This document shows positions 11,301 through 20,264 of a DNA stretch of 64,000 nt, piece by piece. The translations under genes were made by a program, and so were the position numbers. The notes beneath the pieces are model-generated. The model was not told the DNA's origin. It did no database searches and worked only from the letters and a program-made list of their open reading frames with translations. This DNA comes from Agarophyton chilense (Eukaryota; Rhodophyta; Florideophyceae; Gracilariales; Gracilariaceae): assembly GCA_030374765.1 (NCBI GenBank), contig JARGXX010000100.1, forward strand, positions 1 through 64,000. The letters are read 5' to 3'. The number at the start of each line of letters is the position of its first letter. The stretch's first letter is position 1.

Positions 11301-12787
11301 GACCAGGGTGACTTGTCCAACGTCACAGCCGATAAGCAGTGGAGTGTCGAGCCGATGTACTTTTCATTCGACATGAACTTCTCGGCAGGAATGAAACTTA
11401 GAAAACCAATATCTATGATTGAGATAGAGTCACTTTCTCCGTAGGCCTGGAAACAGAGAGCATTTTGGCCTATGTGGACAATGTTTGAGCAACGCGTTAC
11501 ATTCCTCCCGATCACCCACTGCGAGGAGCCTTCAAGGACTAGGTGGGTGATCTCCACAAGGTTACCATTGTCAGACTCTACCTTTAACACGATAGATCCT
11601 AGAATTCCACGGGATGGACTGGCATGGGCGCCGGTGCCATATTGCCATCTGCTGTGGCCAGCCAACACTGCCGGAATCGGGTCCAGGGTTGTGTTGGAGA
11701 GTAATCCAAGCTCATCCGAGAGCAACTGTAGCTCTACTGTCCCAATTGCAGAATATGGAGCGCCGTCGTCTACTAGCGGACCAGGGCGTTCGGGGATCGA
11801 AGTGGTGGAGACATGTCCGGTTGATCCTACCAAGGTCGCGGAGTTGAATGATACGGTCTTCTTGTTGCGATCAGGCTTACTTCCGGTGCCATTTCCGTTT
11901 TGAGAAGATTGATGCGATGACGTGACAGGCGCATCGAGGCAACGTACGTGCGATGGAAGTGAGCCGTCGGGATTGGGATTGCTTTTCCAATGGCCGAATT
12001 TGCCACACAAGTCACAGGGGTACTTGAGGGTAGGGGAGACTTTTTTTTCTCGGCGATCAGAGCGAAGATGGTTTCGAGGCGGAACGTTTGCAGCACTTGC
12101 AGCCAGGGGTTGCAGTTTCGGCGATTCAATCGCTGAACTTGTATGAACATTGTCACACTGCCGAAGGACACTTGCGATCTTCTCGTATTTTACAGTGTTC
12201 AAGTAGTCAGTCGTGGTTGCGTCGTTTCCAAAGGTGCCGTCGCTGGATGCAGCAGCCAACACGGAGACTCGTTGTCCGTTCTCAACCCCAGAATTGGCCA
12301 ACAGCATGAACGCTGTAAGTGCCTCTGGCAACTGGACAGTGCCTGACTGGGAGTTGAACTTCGTGGCCTGGGCTTCGAATCAGTGTTCAAAATTACGTAA
12401 AGACTGGTTACTCGCACGTTTGACCTGAAGCAGTGACAGAAAGTTTGAATAAACTTCACTTATGACAGAGAGTGAGTCCCGTTTGAAAATGTCTTTCACT
12501 ATGCAGTCAACGCCAGAGTCCGAGGCGATAAAGTCATCTGGGATGGTCGAGCATAAGTCCAGTGCACGTCCGTAGAGCTGCGATTTAAGCATGATGCCAC
12601 GGAGAGACTGAGCGATCTTGTTTGAGTTGTTGTCTGGAAGCTTGTCATGAAACGAAGCCCACAAGGACACGGATCTACTATAGTCTTCTTGGTTGCCCTT
12701 CCCTTCAGTCCACGGGACGTTCTTGAGATCCCATGAGAAGCGCGGGCGCGAGTGCGTGTTCAACGAAGAAGTGGATCCTGGGCCCAT
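8348..12787 (-). pseudogene. Element C Gag-Pol (copy 1), almost full length
   Basis: Single frame of 1479 codons from the ATG in the primer site (12787) to a TAA at 8348, broken only by one TGA at 12382-12380, where copies 2 and 3 have CGA. Gag is followed by a zinc knuckle that is decayed here (CX2CX4H then N-P), protease D-D-G-A-P-Y-S-A, integrase with C-N-A-C, RT, and RNase H with V-D-S-K-D-L and N-L-A-D-P-L-T-K. The RT catalytic box is I-V-E-D-L here but I-V-D-D-L in copies 2 and 3, so a catalytic Asp is changed to Glu. The element is therefore probably dead despite its long frame. Confidence 0.92.
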
Positions 12788-12790
12788 GAC
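12778..12790 (-). promoter_or_regulatory. Primer-binding site, element C copy 1 (one mismatch)
   Basis: On the minus strand GTCATGGGCCCAG follows the LTR. It differs by one base from GTTATGGGCCCAG in copies 2 and 3, which is complementary to the initiator tRNA-Met anticodon arm. The ATG is the Gag-Pol start. Confidence 0.8.
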
Positions 12791-13038
12791 TAAGTATTGA
12801 GCAGTATTCTGGTACTAGGTGGTATCTGAGGCAGGCTAAGGTATGCGAGGTAGCTGCCGTGCATTGGTCAGATGACCTTGAGGTGCAGCACCTTGTGTTT
12901 CTATGCTCTCTTAGACAACCAAGATGTTTGTACAATACAAGTAATAAAATTACTAAACTAAGCGGGTGCAAGTAATATCAGTGCTCTCGTGCATAATGGT
13001 TCTCTTGTGCATCTGTTTGTATTCTGTCGACATACATA
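12791..13038 (-). repeat. 5' LTR of element C copy 1
   Basis: 248 bp, very similar to 8085-8332. Its outer end reads TATGTATG instead of TACGTATG, a single change at the terminus. Followed by TSD ACGTC. Confidence 0.93.
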
Positions 13039-13043
13039 ACGTC

Positions 13044-13218
13044 CGCACCTCTCACGTCAATCGACGCAGGGCCGTTCTCGACCGCAGTGGTTGACCGACC
13101 GGTATTTATACCGATCTGGTACTGTACGCTCCTTTAGGGACATGGGTTCGAACCTTGGCAGGTATTTTATTTTGCAAATTGGATGTCCAATTGTGCCTCT
13201 TCCGCAAGTGGAGGGAGT
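13044..13218 (+). other. 3' non-coding tail of element B (continues 7893-8084)
   Basis: Sequence between pol and the 3' LTR of B; its left part is 7893-8084, on the other side of C. No ORF. It ends in a purine tract, AAGTGGAGGGAG, directly before the LTR, which is a plausible polypurine tract. A GGTTCGAACC motif near 13146 resembles a tRNA B box, but no convincing cloverleaf could be built around it. Confidence 0.6.
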
Positions 13219-13553
13219 GTGCATGTCAGGTTGACAGTGGTACTTGCGGCAAAGCCCCGCTTGGGCCGCACTTGTGGACCACTTAGGTAGTTAGAATTTT
13301 ACTTAAGCTCACAGCGAGCTCGCCAGAGATTTGACCTATGTGGTAGAAGAAGACACAAGGAATAAAGAAGATAAGCAGTTATGGTAACACGATTGTTCGT
13401 GCCCGGCTGCGTACAGAGGCTGTTGTCAGCTCTGGTCTCCTACGTCCTTGTTCTTACTATTTACCCTACGACCTTCCAGGTTTACTGATACCGGACCGGA
13501 CCGCGCCTACCGCCGTGCCAACGCAAAAGGACCCGCCAGCGAAGAGATCGTCA
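13219..13553 (+). repeat. 3' LTR of element B copy 1
   Basis: 335 bp, TG...CA, matching the 5' LTR at 2240-2575 with a low level of substitutions. Followed by TSD ACCTA (13554-13558). Confidence 0.93.
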
Positions 13554-13558
13554 ACCTA

Positions 13559-14440
13559 AAAGCATTCTGGGCTTCCTCAAATAACGCCATCCAGAAGCAA
13601 ACTTCGCGAAGAGTTCTTCGCTCTCGTTTCTCCACTGGGTGGCTGTAATGTTTATCTATACTGTATTCGAACTGCGTGTGAAGACCCTAATGTTCATGAG
13701 TGGGTTGTGTGAATGACCGAATTATAGCCGCACAGTGGAACGATGGACAATCCACAAGTTCCTCTGTTGGGAGCACAATAAAGCGGCGGCCGCGGGATAT
13801 CACACTGGTCGAGGTGTGACATCCAAGGACCATTGAGACACCGGCACTCATCAAGCTCGATAACTTCGAACTACGAAGGTATCAGTCAAGTTCCCAGGCG
13901 TGCGCGGAAAATTCCATGTTTTGTACCAAGCTAATGTCATGAGTCACTCTTTTCTTTTTGCTCATCGCCTTTCTTCATGCGCCTCACGGTGAGCCAGCAA
14001 CGACGAGGCCAGCACAGACGTATACAATTATTCTGTACAATCCCTAAAACAGGAGTTCCATCGTACCCGAATCAAACCTTACAGATAGAAATGCACAATT
14101 TTGGGAACGGATTTAAAACTTGTATTCCACTGTCGGCCGTGAATGCGTTAAACGGATCCGTAGCTTTTCCAATTTGTTTTCCCTGTCAGTATTTGCGCTC
14201 AAATTCTGTTGAAGCAGCGATTATAGATTATATCATACAGCCTTATGAAAATCGAAGCAGTGCGATGTCTTGATGCATCCAAGACTGCTTCCAAGTCTTC
14301 GAAGCAGAAAAAAACCGTCCATCGTGCCCCACACTTTGAAATTTGTGCATTTAAGGGCGGTGGCGGCTTGTGACAGAACTCGTATCGTCGTCATCAACTC
14401 ATCGTGCATCAGCTCGATCTGCTTTGTTTCAACTCTCAAA
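13559..14440. other. Intergenic DNA upstream of the secreted-protein gene
   Basis: No convincing gene. A 98-codon ATG ORF at 13977-14273 has no recognisable motif and is probably chance. The sequence just before 14441 would hold the promoter of the downstream gene; no clear TATA box was identified. Confidence 0.5.
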
Positions 14441-15181
14441 ATGCGATTCTACACTACTGTCTGGTTGGCTCTGCTTTCGTTGCTTCTTGGCAACACCATG
14501 GGTCAAAGGCTCACCATGAAGGCATGCAAGCAAATGTGCGCACGTCAACCTTTGTCTCACCTTCGCGCAATGTCCTGTTCATCAAGGACCGCGACCTCGG
14601 GTGCGCGTACCGCGAGTGTCCGAGCCGGCGGAGCTTGTTCCGCTGACGGTGATTGCAAGGAGGGATACGCTTGTGCTGCAAGCAAGACTTGTAACAAGAT
14701 CGTAGAGGACGTGAAATACTATGTGTTCGCCAACGACTACTGCGAAGTATTCATCAACGGAGAGTATCAGGGATTCGTGCCAAGTGGCTTTGGCGTGGTG
14801 GAATTCAGTTACTCGGGTACTTGCGATGACATCATCATGAAGGTGACTAACACTGGTAATTTTATCTCTTCAGGACTTGCAATGCATTTCGGTGGGTGGA
14901 ATCATGGCAGTCAGGGCTTCCATCAACCTCCGAACCCTATTGCGCTTCCTATCTACGGGCGAGCCAAACTGAGCCCGGAAGGAAACTTTACCAACAACGA
15001 TCCTTCTTACGATTACATGGCCTGGAACGAAGCAATATACGCAGCGGATATGGAAGCCACGGGAAATTTCCCGAAGGAAATGAAAGACGCGGGAGCCGAT
15101 CCCGTCACTTCGGATGACGTTTATACACCAGATGACACCGTGATGGGGATTCGTTATGAATTCCCGGATTGCTACTCCTAA
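14441..15181 (+). CDS. Secreted Cys-rich protein, unknown function
   Basis: Intronless ORF of 246 aa. The ATG at 14441 was chosen because it starts a clear signal peptide: M-R-F then a hydrophobic core of Leu/Ala up to about residue 20, with G-Q-R after the likely cleavage site. Residues about 63-85 form a small Cys module with even spacing (CX5CX5CX5C, G-G-A-C-S-A-D-G-D-C), as in small extracellular disulfide domains. From about residue 88 a beta-rich domain begins (Y-Y-V-F-A-N-D, then F-I-N-G-E-Y-Q-G), whose N-G turn resembles carbohydrate-binding jelly-roll folds, but I cannot name a family. A low-complexity Arg/Ser/Ala stretch at residues 34-60 could mark a compensated frameshift. An AATAAA follows at 15299. 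Likely a host gene, extracellular or cell-wall. Confidence 0.75.
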   Translation: MRFYTTVWLALLSLLLGNTMGQRLTMKACKQMCARQPLSHLRAMSCSSRTATSGARTASVRAGGACSADGDCKEGYACAASKTCNKIVEDVKYYVFANDYCEVFINGEYQGFVPSGFGVVEFSYSGTCDDIIMKVTNTGNFISSGLAMHFGGWNHGSQGFHQPPNPIALPIYGRAKLSPEGNFTNNDPSYDYMAWNEAIYAADMEATGNFPKEMKDAGADPVTSDDVYTPDDTVMGIRYEFPDCYS

Positions 15182-15298
15182 ACATGAATTTGGATCCGGA
15201 TGGCGGTCTGTCCCCAGCGTTCGTACCCTGCGTTAAAAAGCGAGCCCTGGTAAGAATTTGCAGGTTTTGCAGGGTTTTACTGCAACCGTAGGAATTTC

Positions 15299-15304
15299 AA
15301 TAAA
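15299..15304 (+). terminator. Polyadenylation signal
   Basis: AATAAA about 118 bp downstream of the stop codon of the secreted-protein gene; the nearest canonical signal. Confidence 0.5.
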
Positions 15305-15749
15305 AGATGTCCAAGTATCCATATTCTATCACGAATTATAACCGATTGCAACTTGTTGCACGAATAAGGGTGAACTTATTACCACACTCTACATGCAACA
15401 GAACAGAACACGAAGAGGACACCAAAATGAGTAGATTTGGGAACAAAAAAATTGCTGGAAGGTTACCGTAGCTCTTTAACAGCGTCGAACAGCAGCAAGA
15501 AGAGTATTCCAAGCACAAATTATAACCAAAAATGCACATTACACCAAAAATGCCTTCAAAATGTACGTACAGATCAAGCTTAAATGGGAATACTCCCTTC
15601 CGGCTCTCGTCCTGCTTTCGTTCAGCTCCATCTATTAAAACCGACTGGGCAGGAAAAATCCGGCACATTTTTGCTGGTTTTCCGTAGCTAGATCATATCT
15701 CTTATGCAAACAGTGAGCACGGAGTATTTCATTGAAATCTTCGACTTTT

Positions 15750-15835
15750 CTTCGTAGGAGAGTGGCTGGAAGAGCTTCACGGCATTTCTTCCCCAAGAAA
15801 AGGTGCCGTGAAGCTCTTGCCACTCTCTTACGAAG
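15750..15835. repeat. Long hairpin / foldback
   Basis: Left arm 15750-15784 and right arm 15804-15835 are inverted copies of about 32 bp with one mismatch and a 3-nt bulge, separated by a loop of about 19 nt. Weaker pairing continues outward to about 15735 and 15850. It lies outside any recognised gene. It could be a foldback/MITE remnant or the precursor of a small RNA; nothing in the sequence decides between these. Confidence 0.8.
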
Positions 15836-16324
15836 AGAATTCGAAAATTCTAAAACAGAATCAAAAAGTGCAATGTATCGCCGCACAAGCTATTTTCGTT
15901 TTTCTATAGTAAGTGTAGGAGCTCATTACTAGTACAGCTGTCCACGTTCCTCTGGTGTCTGGCTGGACACTTTTATAGCCTAGTGGTTGTCACAATTACC
16001 CTATTATTTTACACATATGTAGAGAGATTTGCTGCAGTACTGTTGTAGGAGATATAAAACAATAAAAGGTTTTGAGAATGCAATTGCCCTTTGACAACGC
16101 AACCTGTCAGCGGTGCAAAGAGCACAAAGCCCTACAAATGGGCAGCAGCAACGGGTGCAGACGAAAGGTCGAGCAAAGCAATGATAAAAGGGGGAGCAAC
16201 AACCCAAACAAGTAAAGATCGCGGAGGGGAGGAGCCTGGTGAGGGAGGAATATTTGCCCTGATGGACTTTGTACATCCTTCAAGCGCGTTGTTAACCCGC
16301 CCTCTCATCCATGAGTGACATAGA
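15836..16324. other. Non-coding stretch
   Basis: Short ORFs on both strands (for example 16091-16318) lack motifs. I see no gene here. The right edge is the broken end of a gypsy relic. Confidence 0.5.
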
Positions 16325-16543
16325 CGCCGCAATAATCAGGTAGAGCTACTGGTCAAGTGGACTGGGTTTGCACAGGACGAGGCAGGCTGGGTTACTATGG
16401 AATCGCTCATCAAGGACGTACCCGATCTTTTACAAGAGTATTTGGATGAAACGAAGAAGTCTGGTACGAGGAGACAGCGCAATTTGATCTCCGCCATCGA
16501 AAACAATAACCAGACAAAAGGTTTGGCTATGGGGGACTGTTGA
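16325..16543 (+). pseudogene. Chromodomain end of a gypsy integrase (relic)
   Basis: A 72-codon open stretch reads V-E-L-L-V-K-W-T-G-F then E-A-G-W-V-T-M-E-S-L and D-L-L-Q-E-Y-L. This is the pattern of a chromodomain as found at the C-terminus of chromovirus integrases, which target nucleosomes. The frame is closed by a TGA just upstream (16316), so only this end survives. Its own TGA (16541) lies inside the LTR that follows, a compact arrangement common in gypsy elements. Confidence 0.75.
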
Positions 16544-16835
16544 TGGCTACGCATGGTAGTGCTGGCTAGATTGGTCATCAATTCGAACGGCCTAGCCGTA
16601 TTAGGTCGTAGTGTAGAAGTAGCACTTTCGTAACCCAAAGCAGTTGGGTTATAGCAGCCCAAAGAGGCAGGACCCTCTTTGGGCATCTGCCCGAACGCGG
16701 CATTATAAAACCCCGGACCCGATTGAAGATATCGAGTCCGGAGGCATCCTTGGACGAACTTCCATGGCCTTTGTGCCTATTCTCTTCCCGCACGATAGCG
16801 CGGCGCGTAGACTCCCGTACCCGTCTTGATCAACA
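16538..16835 (+). repeat. 3' LTR of the chromodomain-gypsy relic
   Basis: Begins TGTTGATGG right after GGGGGAC (polypurine-like) and ends CTTGATCAACA. The ends are perfect 7-bp inverted repeats TGTTGAT/ATCAACA, giving a 298-bp LTR. A TATA box (ATTATAAAA) lies near 16703. No second LTR was found in the window, so the element is truncated at its 5' side. The exact right edge is inferred from the terminal repeat alone. Confidence 0.65.
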
Positions 16836-17240
16836 GCTTCACAGGAATCTGCTAGGACTGTTCAAGCCGTCTACGGTGCCTTCAAGGCTTAAGAATTCAC
16901 AGGCGATGCTCTTCAGTCAATTGAAGAACGTATTCGGAATTACAACATTCTTTGATTTCAACTTGGATTTGGTGAGGAGATGAAAGCGAAATACTTCATT
17001 AGTGTTTTAAAAGATGCCGCGAAACCGCACGCCATCGCCATCATACAAGAAAGCGTGAGCTATGCCCTCACCGACCGCATAAGGCGTACGGAGTTTGAAT
17101 CAGATGCACGCCGAATTAAAGGGCATATGACACTCTGTGGTCTTCGTATTGAGACCGTATTTGCCGAGAATGAAGGAATGTTAAATGTTTCTGATGCCCT
17201 CAATTGGCTGGTTGAAAGAATCAACCTTTCTCCGCAATAG
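16836..17240 (+). pseudogene. Gag-like relic
   Basis: Helical, charged sequence without clear domains: a stretch from 16836 with an in-frame TAA, then an 86-codon ATG ORF at 16980-17240 (M-K-A-K-Y-F-I-S-V-L-K-D-A-A-K). The pattern resembles capsid regions of Ty3 or copia Gag proteins. It lies directly after the gypsy LTR, so it may be a separate element fragment cut by that insertion. Not assigned to any family seen elsewhere in the window. Confidence 0.4.
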
Positions 17241-17554
17241 GCTAAAGGTTTTCATTCAGAAGATTATGAGATTCAGTTCTGTTGTGCGATGGAGACGATT
17301 TCCGTAGTGTATGTGTACATAGTAAAGATAAAGTGGGCGTCAAGATTATAGAAACAAGATGTTGAAATAGTCACACTGCGCCATGACTAGAAACAAGGTT
17401 GTAGTACGAAAACAAAAATAAATCTGGACGGACTACAACTCAACAACTGTCAACAAGTTTAATAGCTTTGCAATAATTCATAAAACAACCCTTTTACTAT
17501 AGTCAAAACTATCGGACCACACAATATATCACTACTCTTGTGCGTTTGAATACA
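17241..17554. other. AT-rich non-coding stretch
   Basis: No ORF or repeat seen. If the neighbouring Tc1/mariner relic kept an inverted terminal repeat it should lie here, but none could be matched by eye. Confidence 0.5.
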
Positions 17555-18400
17555 TCAGTACTTCGTCTTTGCGCCATTGGTAGCTAGTACAGCAATGCAG
17601 CGAAGCTGCATTGCCTGTACAAGCGTTTTTAAAACACTTTCCGACAATGTTGAGCACTCTTCGCTAATGCACTTTTTCAAATCCTGTTTTGAAGAAAACT
17701 GATTCATTACAGTCACATGTTTTTCAGCAAACCACTCTTTAGTATGGCGCAAAAGATGTATGGGACAGTTATCTTGTTGTATTATCCAGCTTTTACGATG
17801 TCATGTTGCAGCCGATGGCAATAGGTAATATTCTTTAGTCTTCGTATATTTTTTAGAATTCTGCATACCTTCAATATAATCCACATCTCTAAGACCATGA
17901 AAAGAAAAATATCCCAAACCAGAACACTTTCACCCCTCTTCTTGCCTTTTTAACAATATTCAATCTTCTGAGCGAACTTTGTGCCAATAACAGGCTATAC
18001 TTTACGAACCCTCTGGAGAAAACCTTTTTTGGTCAGTAAAACTAAAATTTTCCATTCAGCTTATGTCCATGTACAACCTGTTATTGCCCAATAACCACGT
18101 ACATTTTTATATATAGTTTTCAACAAAAATGACTTCTTCATGTTCTTGTATTGGAACTCGTTTCCCACACGTAGCAGAACCCAAGAAATAGTTGACGTAA
18201 AGCACTCAGTTTAGAAAAGGTCTTTAGCTTCAAAACTGCTTCTAAAGTACGTAAAAGTTCCTGAAACAAACGCTTTTTTTTTCAGAAGCAGACACTTTTT
18301 TCTGTTTACTACTTCATTTTCCGTTTCATAGGCTTCGAGACATTTTGAGAATTTTGTCACAACAGTTTTAGATCTTTTGATTTCATTTCCAATCTCTCTG
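17555..18400 (-). pseudogene. Tc1/mariner-type transposase relic
   Basis: Minus-strand DNA-transposon transposase, broken by many frameshifts. In order: a helix-turn-helix trace R-E-I-G-N-E-I-K-R-S near 18370; the catalytic-core start F-T-D-Q-K-R-F near 18050; W-I-I-Q-Q-D-N-C-P-I-H near 17790 (second catalytic Asp); then K-E-W-F and a C-terminal M-Q-L-R-C-I-A-V-L. The segment normally holding the third acidic residue (S-P-D-L-N-P-I-E) is missing. These motifs are specific to the Tc1/mariner superfamily. Cut-and-paste function is lost. Confidence 0.8.
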
Positions 18401-18753
18401 TGGGTTTAATTGTTTCGAAAATCAGCAATAATAGCCCTTTTTGGTTCAGAAGTAGGGATGGTACCTCCAGGCATTTTCAGTGGAAACTTTGCGATTCTAC
18501 ACTGTATAGGGGCTGTCGGTACCTATCTTCTATAGTAGATAGAGGTGTGTTTCTTTTTAAAATGAAGGTTTGGCGCAGAAAGAAGTGTTTCAGTTTTGAT
18601 CTTTTAGTTTTGGAAACAGTGGAAACCAGACTGCTCCGTAGAACACTCCCGTCTTTGCATCTCCCATCTACCTGCTGCTGCAACACATAAGCTCAACTGT
18701 GCCTCTGTGAAGAAGCACCGTTGTGGTAAATTCGAAAACCAATGTCATGTTGG
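18401..18753. other. Non-coding stretch
   Basis: No gene recognised. ORFs on both strands (18400-18690, 18477-18686) overlap one another and show no motif. May include the 5' end of the Tc1/mariner relic. Confidence 0.45.
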
Positions 18754-19020
18754 TTATTTCTGAATTTCGGACAGACAGAGAGGACCGTACTGTTGCCAGA
18801 TACACTTATCTCTTCCAGGTGCAGTCACAGGCCCACACTTGCCGTTCTCTTCCAAACACGCTCGTTTTGCGTCATCTCTGCTGAGAAAGACGTAATCGCT
18901 GTAACCGGGCTCTGAAATAGTTCTTATGGCACACTGTGCACATTCTTGGGTTACGAACACCCGACAAACAGTGGAAAGCAAAGCGGAGCCAATTGCCCAC
19001 AATTTATTTGGTAGCTTCAT
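18754..19020 (-). CDS. Small secreted Cys-rich protein, unknown
   Basis: 88-aa ORF. The ATG at 19020 gives M-K-L-P-N-K-L-W-A-I-G-S-A-L-L-S, a likely signal peptide, followed by a short mature region with several Cys residues (C-A-Q-C, R-A-C, G-K-C-G, D-K-C, L-C). The composition suits a small disulfide-linked extracellular protein. Upstream in-frame codons are open to about 19059 but without an ATG. No family is recognised. It might also be an exon or fragment of a larger gene. Neighbours are a DNA-transposon relic and unannotated DNA, so context gives no functional clue. Confidence 0.45.
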   Translation of the reverse strand: MKLPNKLWAIGSALLSTVCRVFVTQECAQCAIRTISEPGYSDYVFLSRDDAKRACLEENGKCGPVTAPGRDKCIWQQYGPLCLSEIQK

Positions 19021-19947
19021 TGTGATCCAGCGGATTCCGGTCCAAAAGATCTTATCCAACTTTGACGAGATGATGCTCTAGATGCACCAGATGGTGCTAT
19101 TCTGTTCTTGGTGAAACTATGAGCTCAAACGCGTTCCTTGATGTTCTGCTTATAATGACAAACTTTATAAACAAGCAGCCAACTCTGAAAGCATTTCACT
19201 TGGGGGTTTTTGTGAGAGATTCCCTTACAAAATGATTGCTCAGCAAATGCCGGCTTGTAGCATCAGAAAAACGCCATGACCCTGCCTATGCGTGTAGACC
19301 GGAAAGCGCAGCTCGACTACCTGTTGCCATGTCAGGAAGTGGAGATAGTAGGGGCGTAATGCCGTCAACTGAATTGATTAGATGCGATATGAAACCAATG
19401 ACAACAAAGGAAATAGTCTTTGTTTGCCAGTGATCCTTGATACCAACTCTGTTGCACTAGTTGGCCACCTACTCTCCAGTTTGGGGTAGAACAGCCAGCT
19501 ACCAAGGGCTGTATTACGTACCATGAGCACGGCAAACACATACGGGCTGAAGAGCTTTCATAGGCTTGGTAAACAAATCGGGCTGCTATTGCGGACTGCA
19601 TGCTCTTAGTCAAATCACGAGAACAGGACGTTTAAGTACAACATCTCGGCGATTCGCGCTGCTTGCCAGCCAACAAGCACTGAAAAAAGACCCGATAGTA
19701 GCCGATCTCAGATGGTCACCTTGTGTAACCAAGCTTGATAGCAGTCATGCTAACGAGATGCTTTCAGGGAGATGGAGATGTTGACGTTTTGTATGGCAGA
19801 TGACAAGTTGTTGTTGTTCAAGTCACGATTTGGGTTCATTGTCGAGGGAAGAAGTGTTCAAACAAACAGTCGTTGCCTCTCCTCGGTTTGAGAGGGTGGC
19901 GAGGTAGTAGGCTTTATATCTCCCGTAAACCCTGCAAAACCAGGAGA
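19021..19947. other. Unassigned stretch left of element D
   Basis: Several short overlapping ORFs on both strands (for example 19365-19613 minus) but no domain I can name. Possibly decayed element DNA. The last 5 bases before D (19948-19952, TCCCT) are its left TSD. Confidence 0.45.
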
Positions 19948-19952
19948 TCCCT

Positions 19953-20253
19953 TAAAGATAGTCAGTGTCAGATACAGGAAAGTCTGAGCGAAAGGTGCAG
20001 GGTGTATTCAGAGTACAAGCATCGTCGGTCCCGAGCGCATCGGGGTCTCGTCCGACGTTTACAATGCGGCGGTCTCGTATTTGTAGTCAGAGAACTTGTT
20101 ACACAAACAGTCGCCAAGAAATATACATTACAAATACAAATACAAATACAAATACAAATACAAATGCAAATACAAATGCAAATACAAATGCAAATGCAAA
20201 TGCAAATACAGTGAACTTCACTAGTCCACGAGAGCAATATTCAAACATTCATA
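19953..20253 (-). repeat. 3' LTR of element D
   Basis: On the minus strand it starts TATGAATGTTTG and ends CTGACTATCTTTA, so it is TA...TA like element C. It holds the hexamer array at 20130-20210. Purines GAAGAAGGAGCAA lie immediately inside it (20254-20267) and overlap the pol stop codon, as a likely polypurine tract. Confidence 0.92.
20130..20210. repeat. Hexamer microsatellite (AAATAC/AAATGC) in D LTR
   Basis: About 13 tandem hexamers, the first five AAATAC and the rest alternating AAATAC/AAATGC. The other LTR (24963-25031) has two units fewer and one variant unit, so the array has changed since insertion. Confidence 0.95.
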
Positions 20254-20264
20254 TTGCTCCTTCT

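Larger units (their letters stand above)
8085..13038 (-). mobile_element. Copia element C, copy 1 (complete, nested in B)
   Basis: Minus-strand Ty1/copia element of 4954 bp with 248-bp LTRs (8085-8332 and 12791-13038) and perfect TSDs ACGTC (8080-8084 and 13039-13043). It lies in the 3' non-coding part of element B. It holds one Gag-Pol frame, a half-tRNA-iMet primer site and a purine tract. LTR ends are TA...TA rather than TG...CA. Confidence 0.95.
2240..13553 (+). mobile_element. Copia element B, copy 1 (complete, with nested insertions)
   Basis: Full-length Ty1/copia element bounded by 5' LTR 2240-2575 and 3' LTR 13219-13553, both TG...CA, with perfect TSDs ACCTA at 2235-2239 and 13554-13558. 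Inside it lie solo LTR G (4260-4532) and a complete C element (8085-13038) inserted between the end of pol and the 3' LTR. Without C and its TSD copy the element is about 6.36 kb. Order: gag, protease, integrase, RT, RNase H, about 360 bp of 3' non-coding sequence, then a purine tract before the 3' LTR. No iMet-type primer site follows the LTR. Confidence 0.93.

Noticed and set aside
13100-13170. tRNA-like sequence with GGTTCGAACC
   Set aside because: T-arm stem pairs poorly and no acceptor or anticodon arm could be built; chance B-box-like motif in the tail of B.
13977-14273. 98-codon ORF upstream of the secreted-protein gene
   Set aside because: No signal peptide, domain or coding-like pattern; treated as chance.
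15336-15668. 110-codon minus-strand ORF downstream of the secreted gene
   Set aside because: Cys/Leu/Ser-rich translation of AT-rich DNA with no domain or good start.
20130-20210. CRISPR-like array
   Set aside because: Six-base tandem units without spacers in a eukaryotic LTR; a microsatellite.
19873-20237. ORFs coding Gln-Ile or Cys-Ile dipeptide repeats
   Set aside because: They are translations of the hexamer array in the D LTR; present on both strands and in both LTRs.
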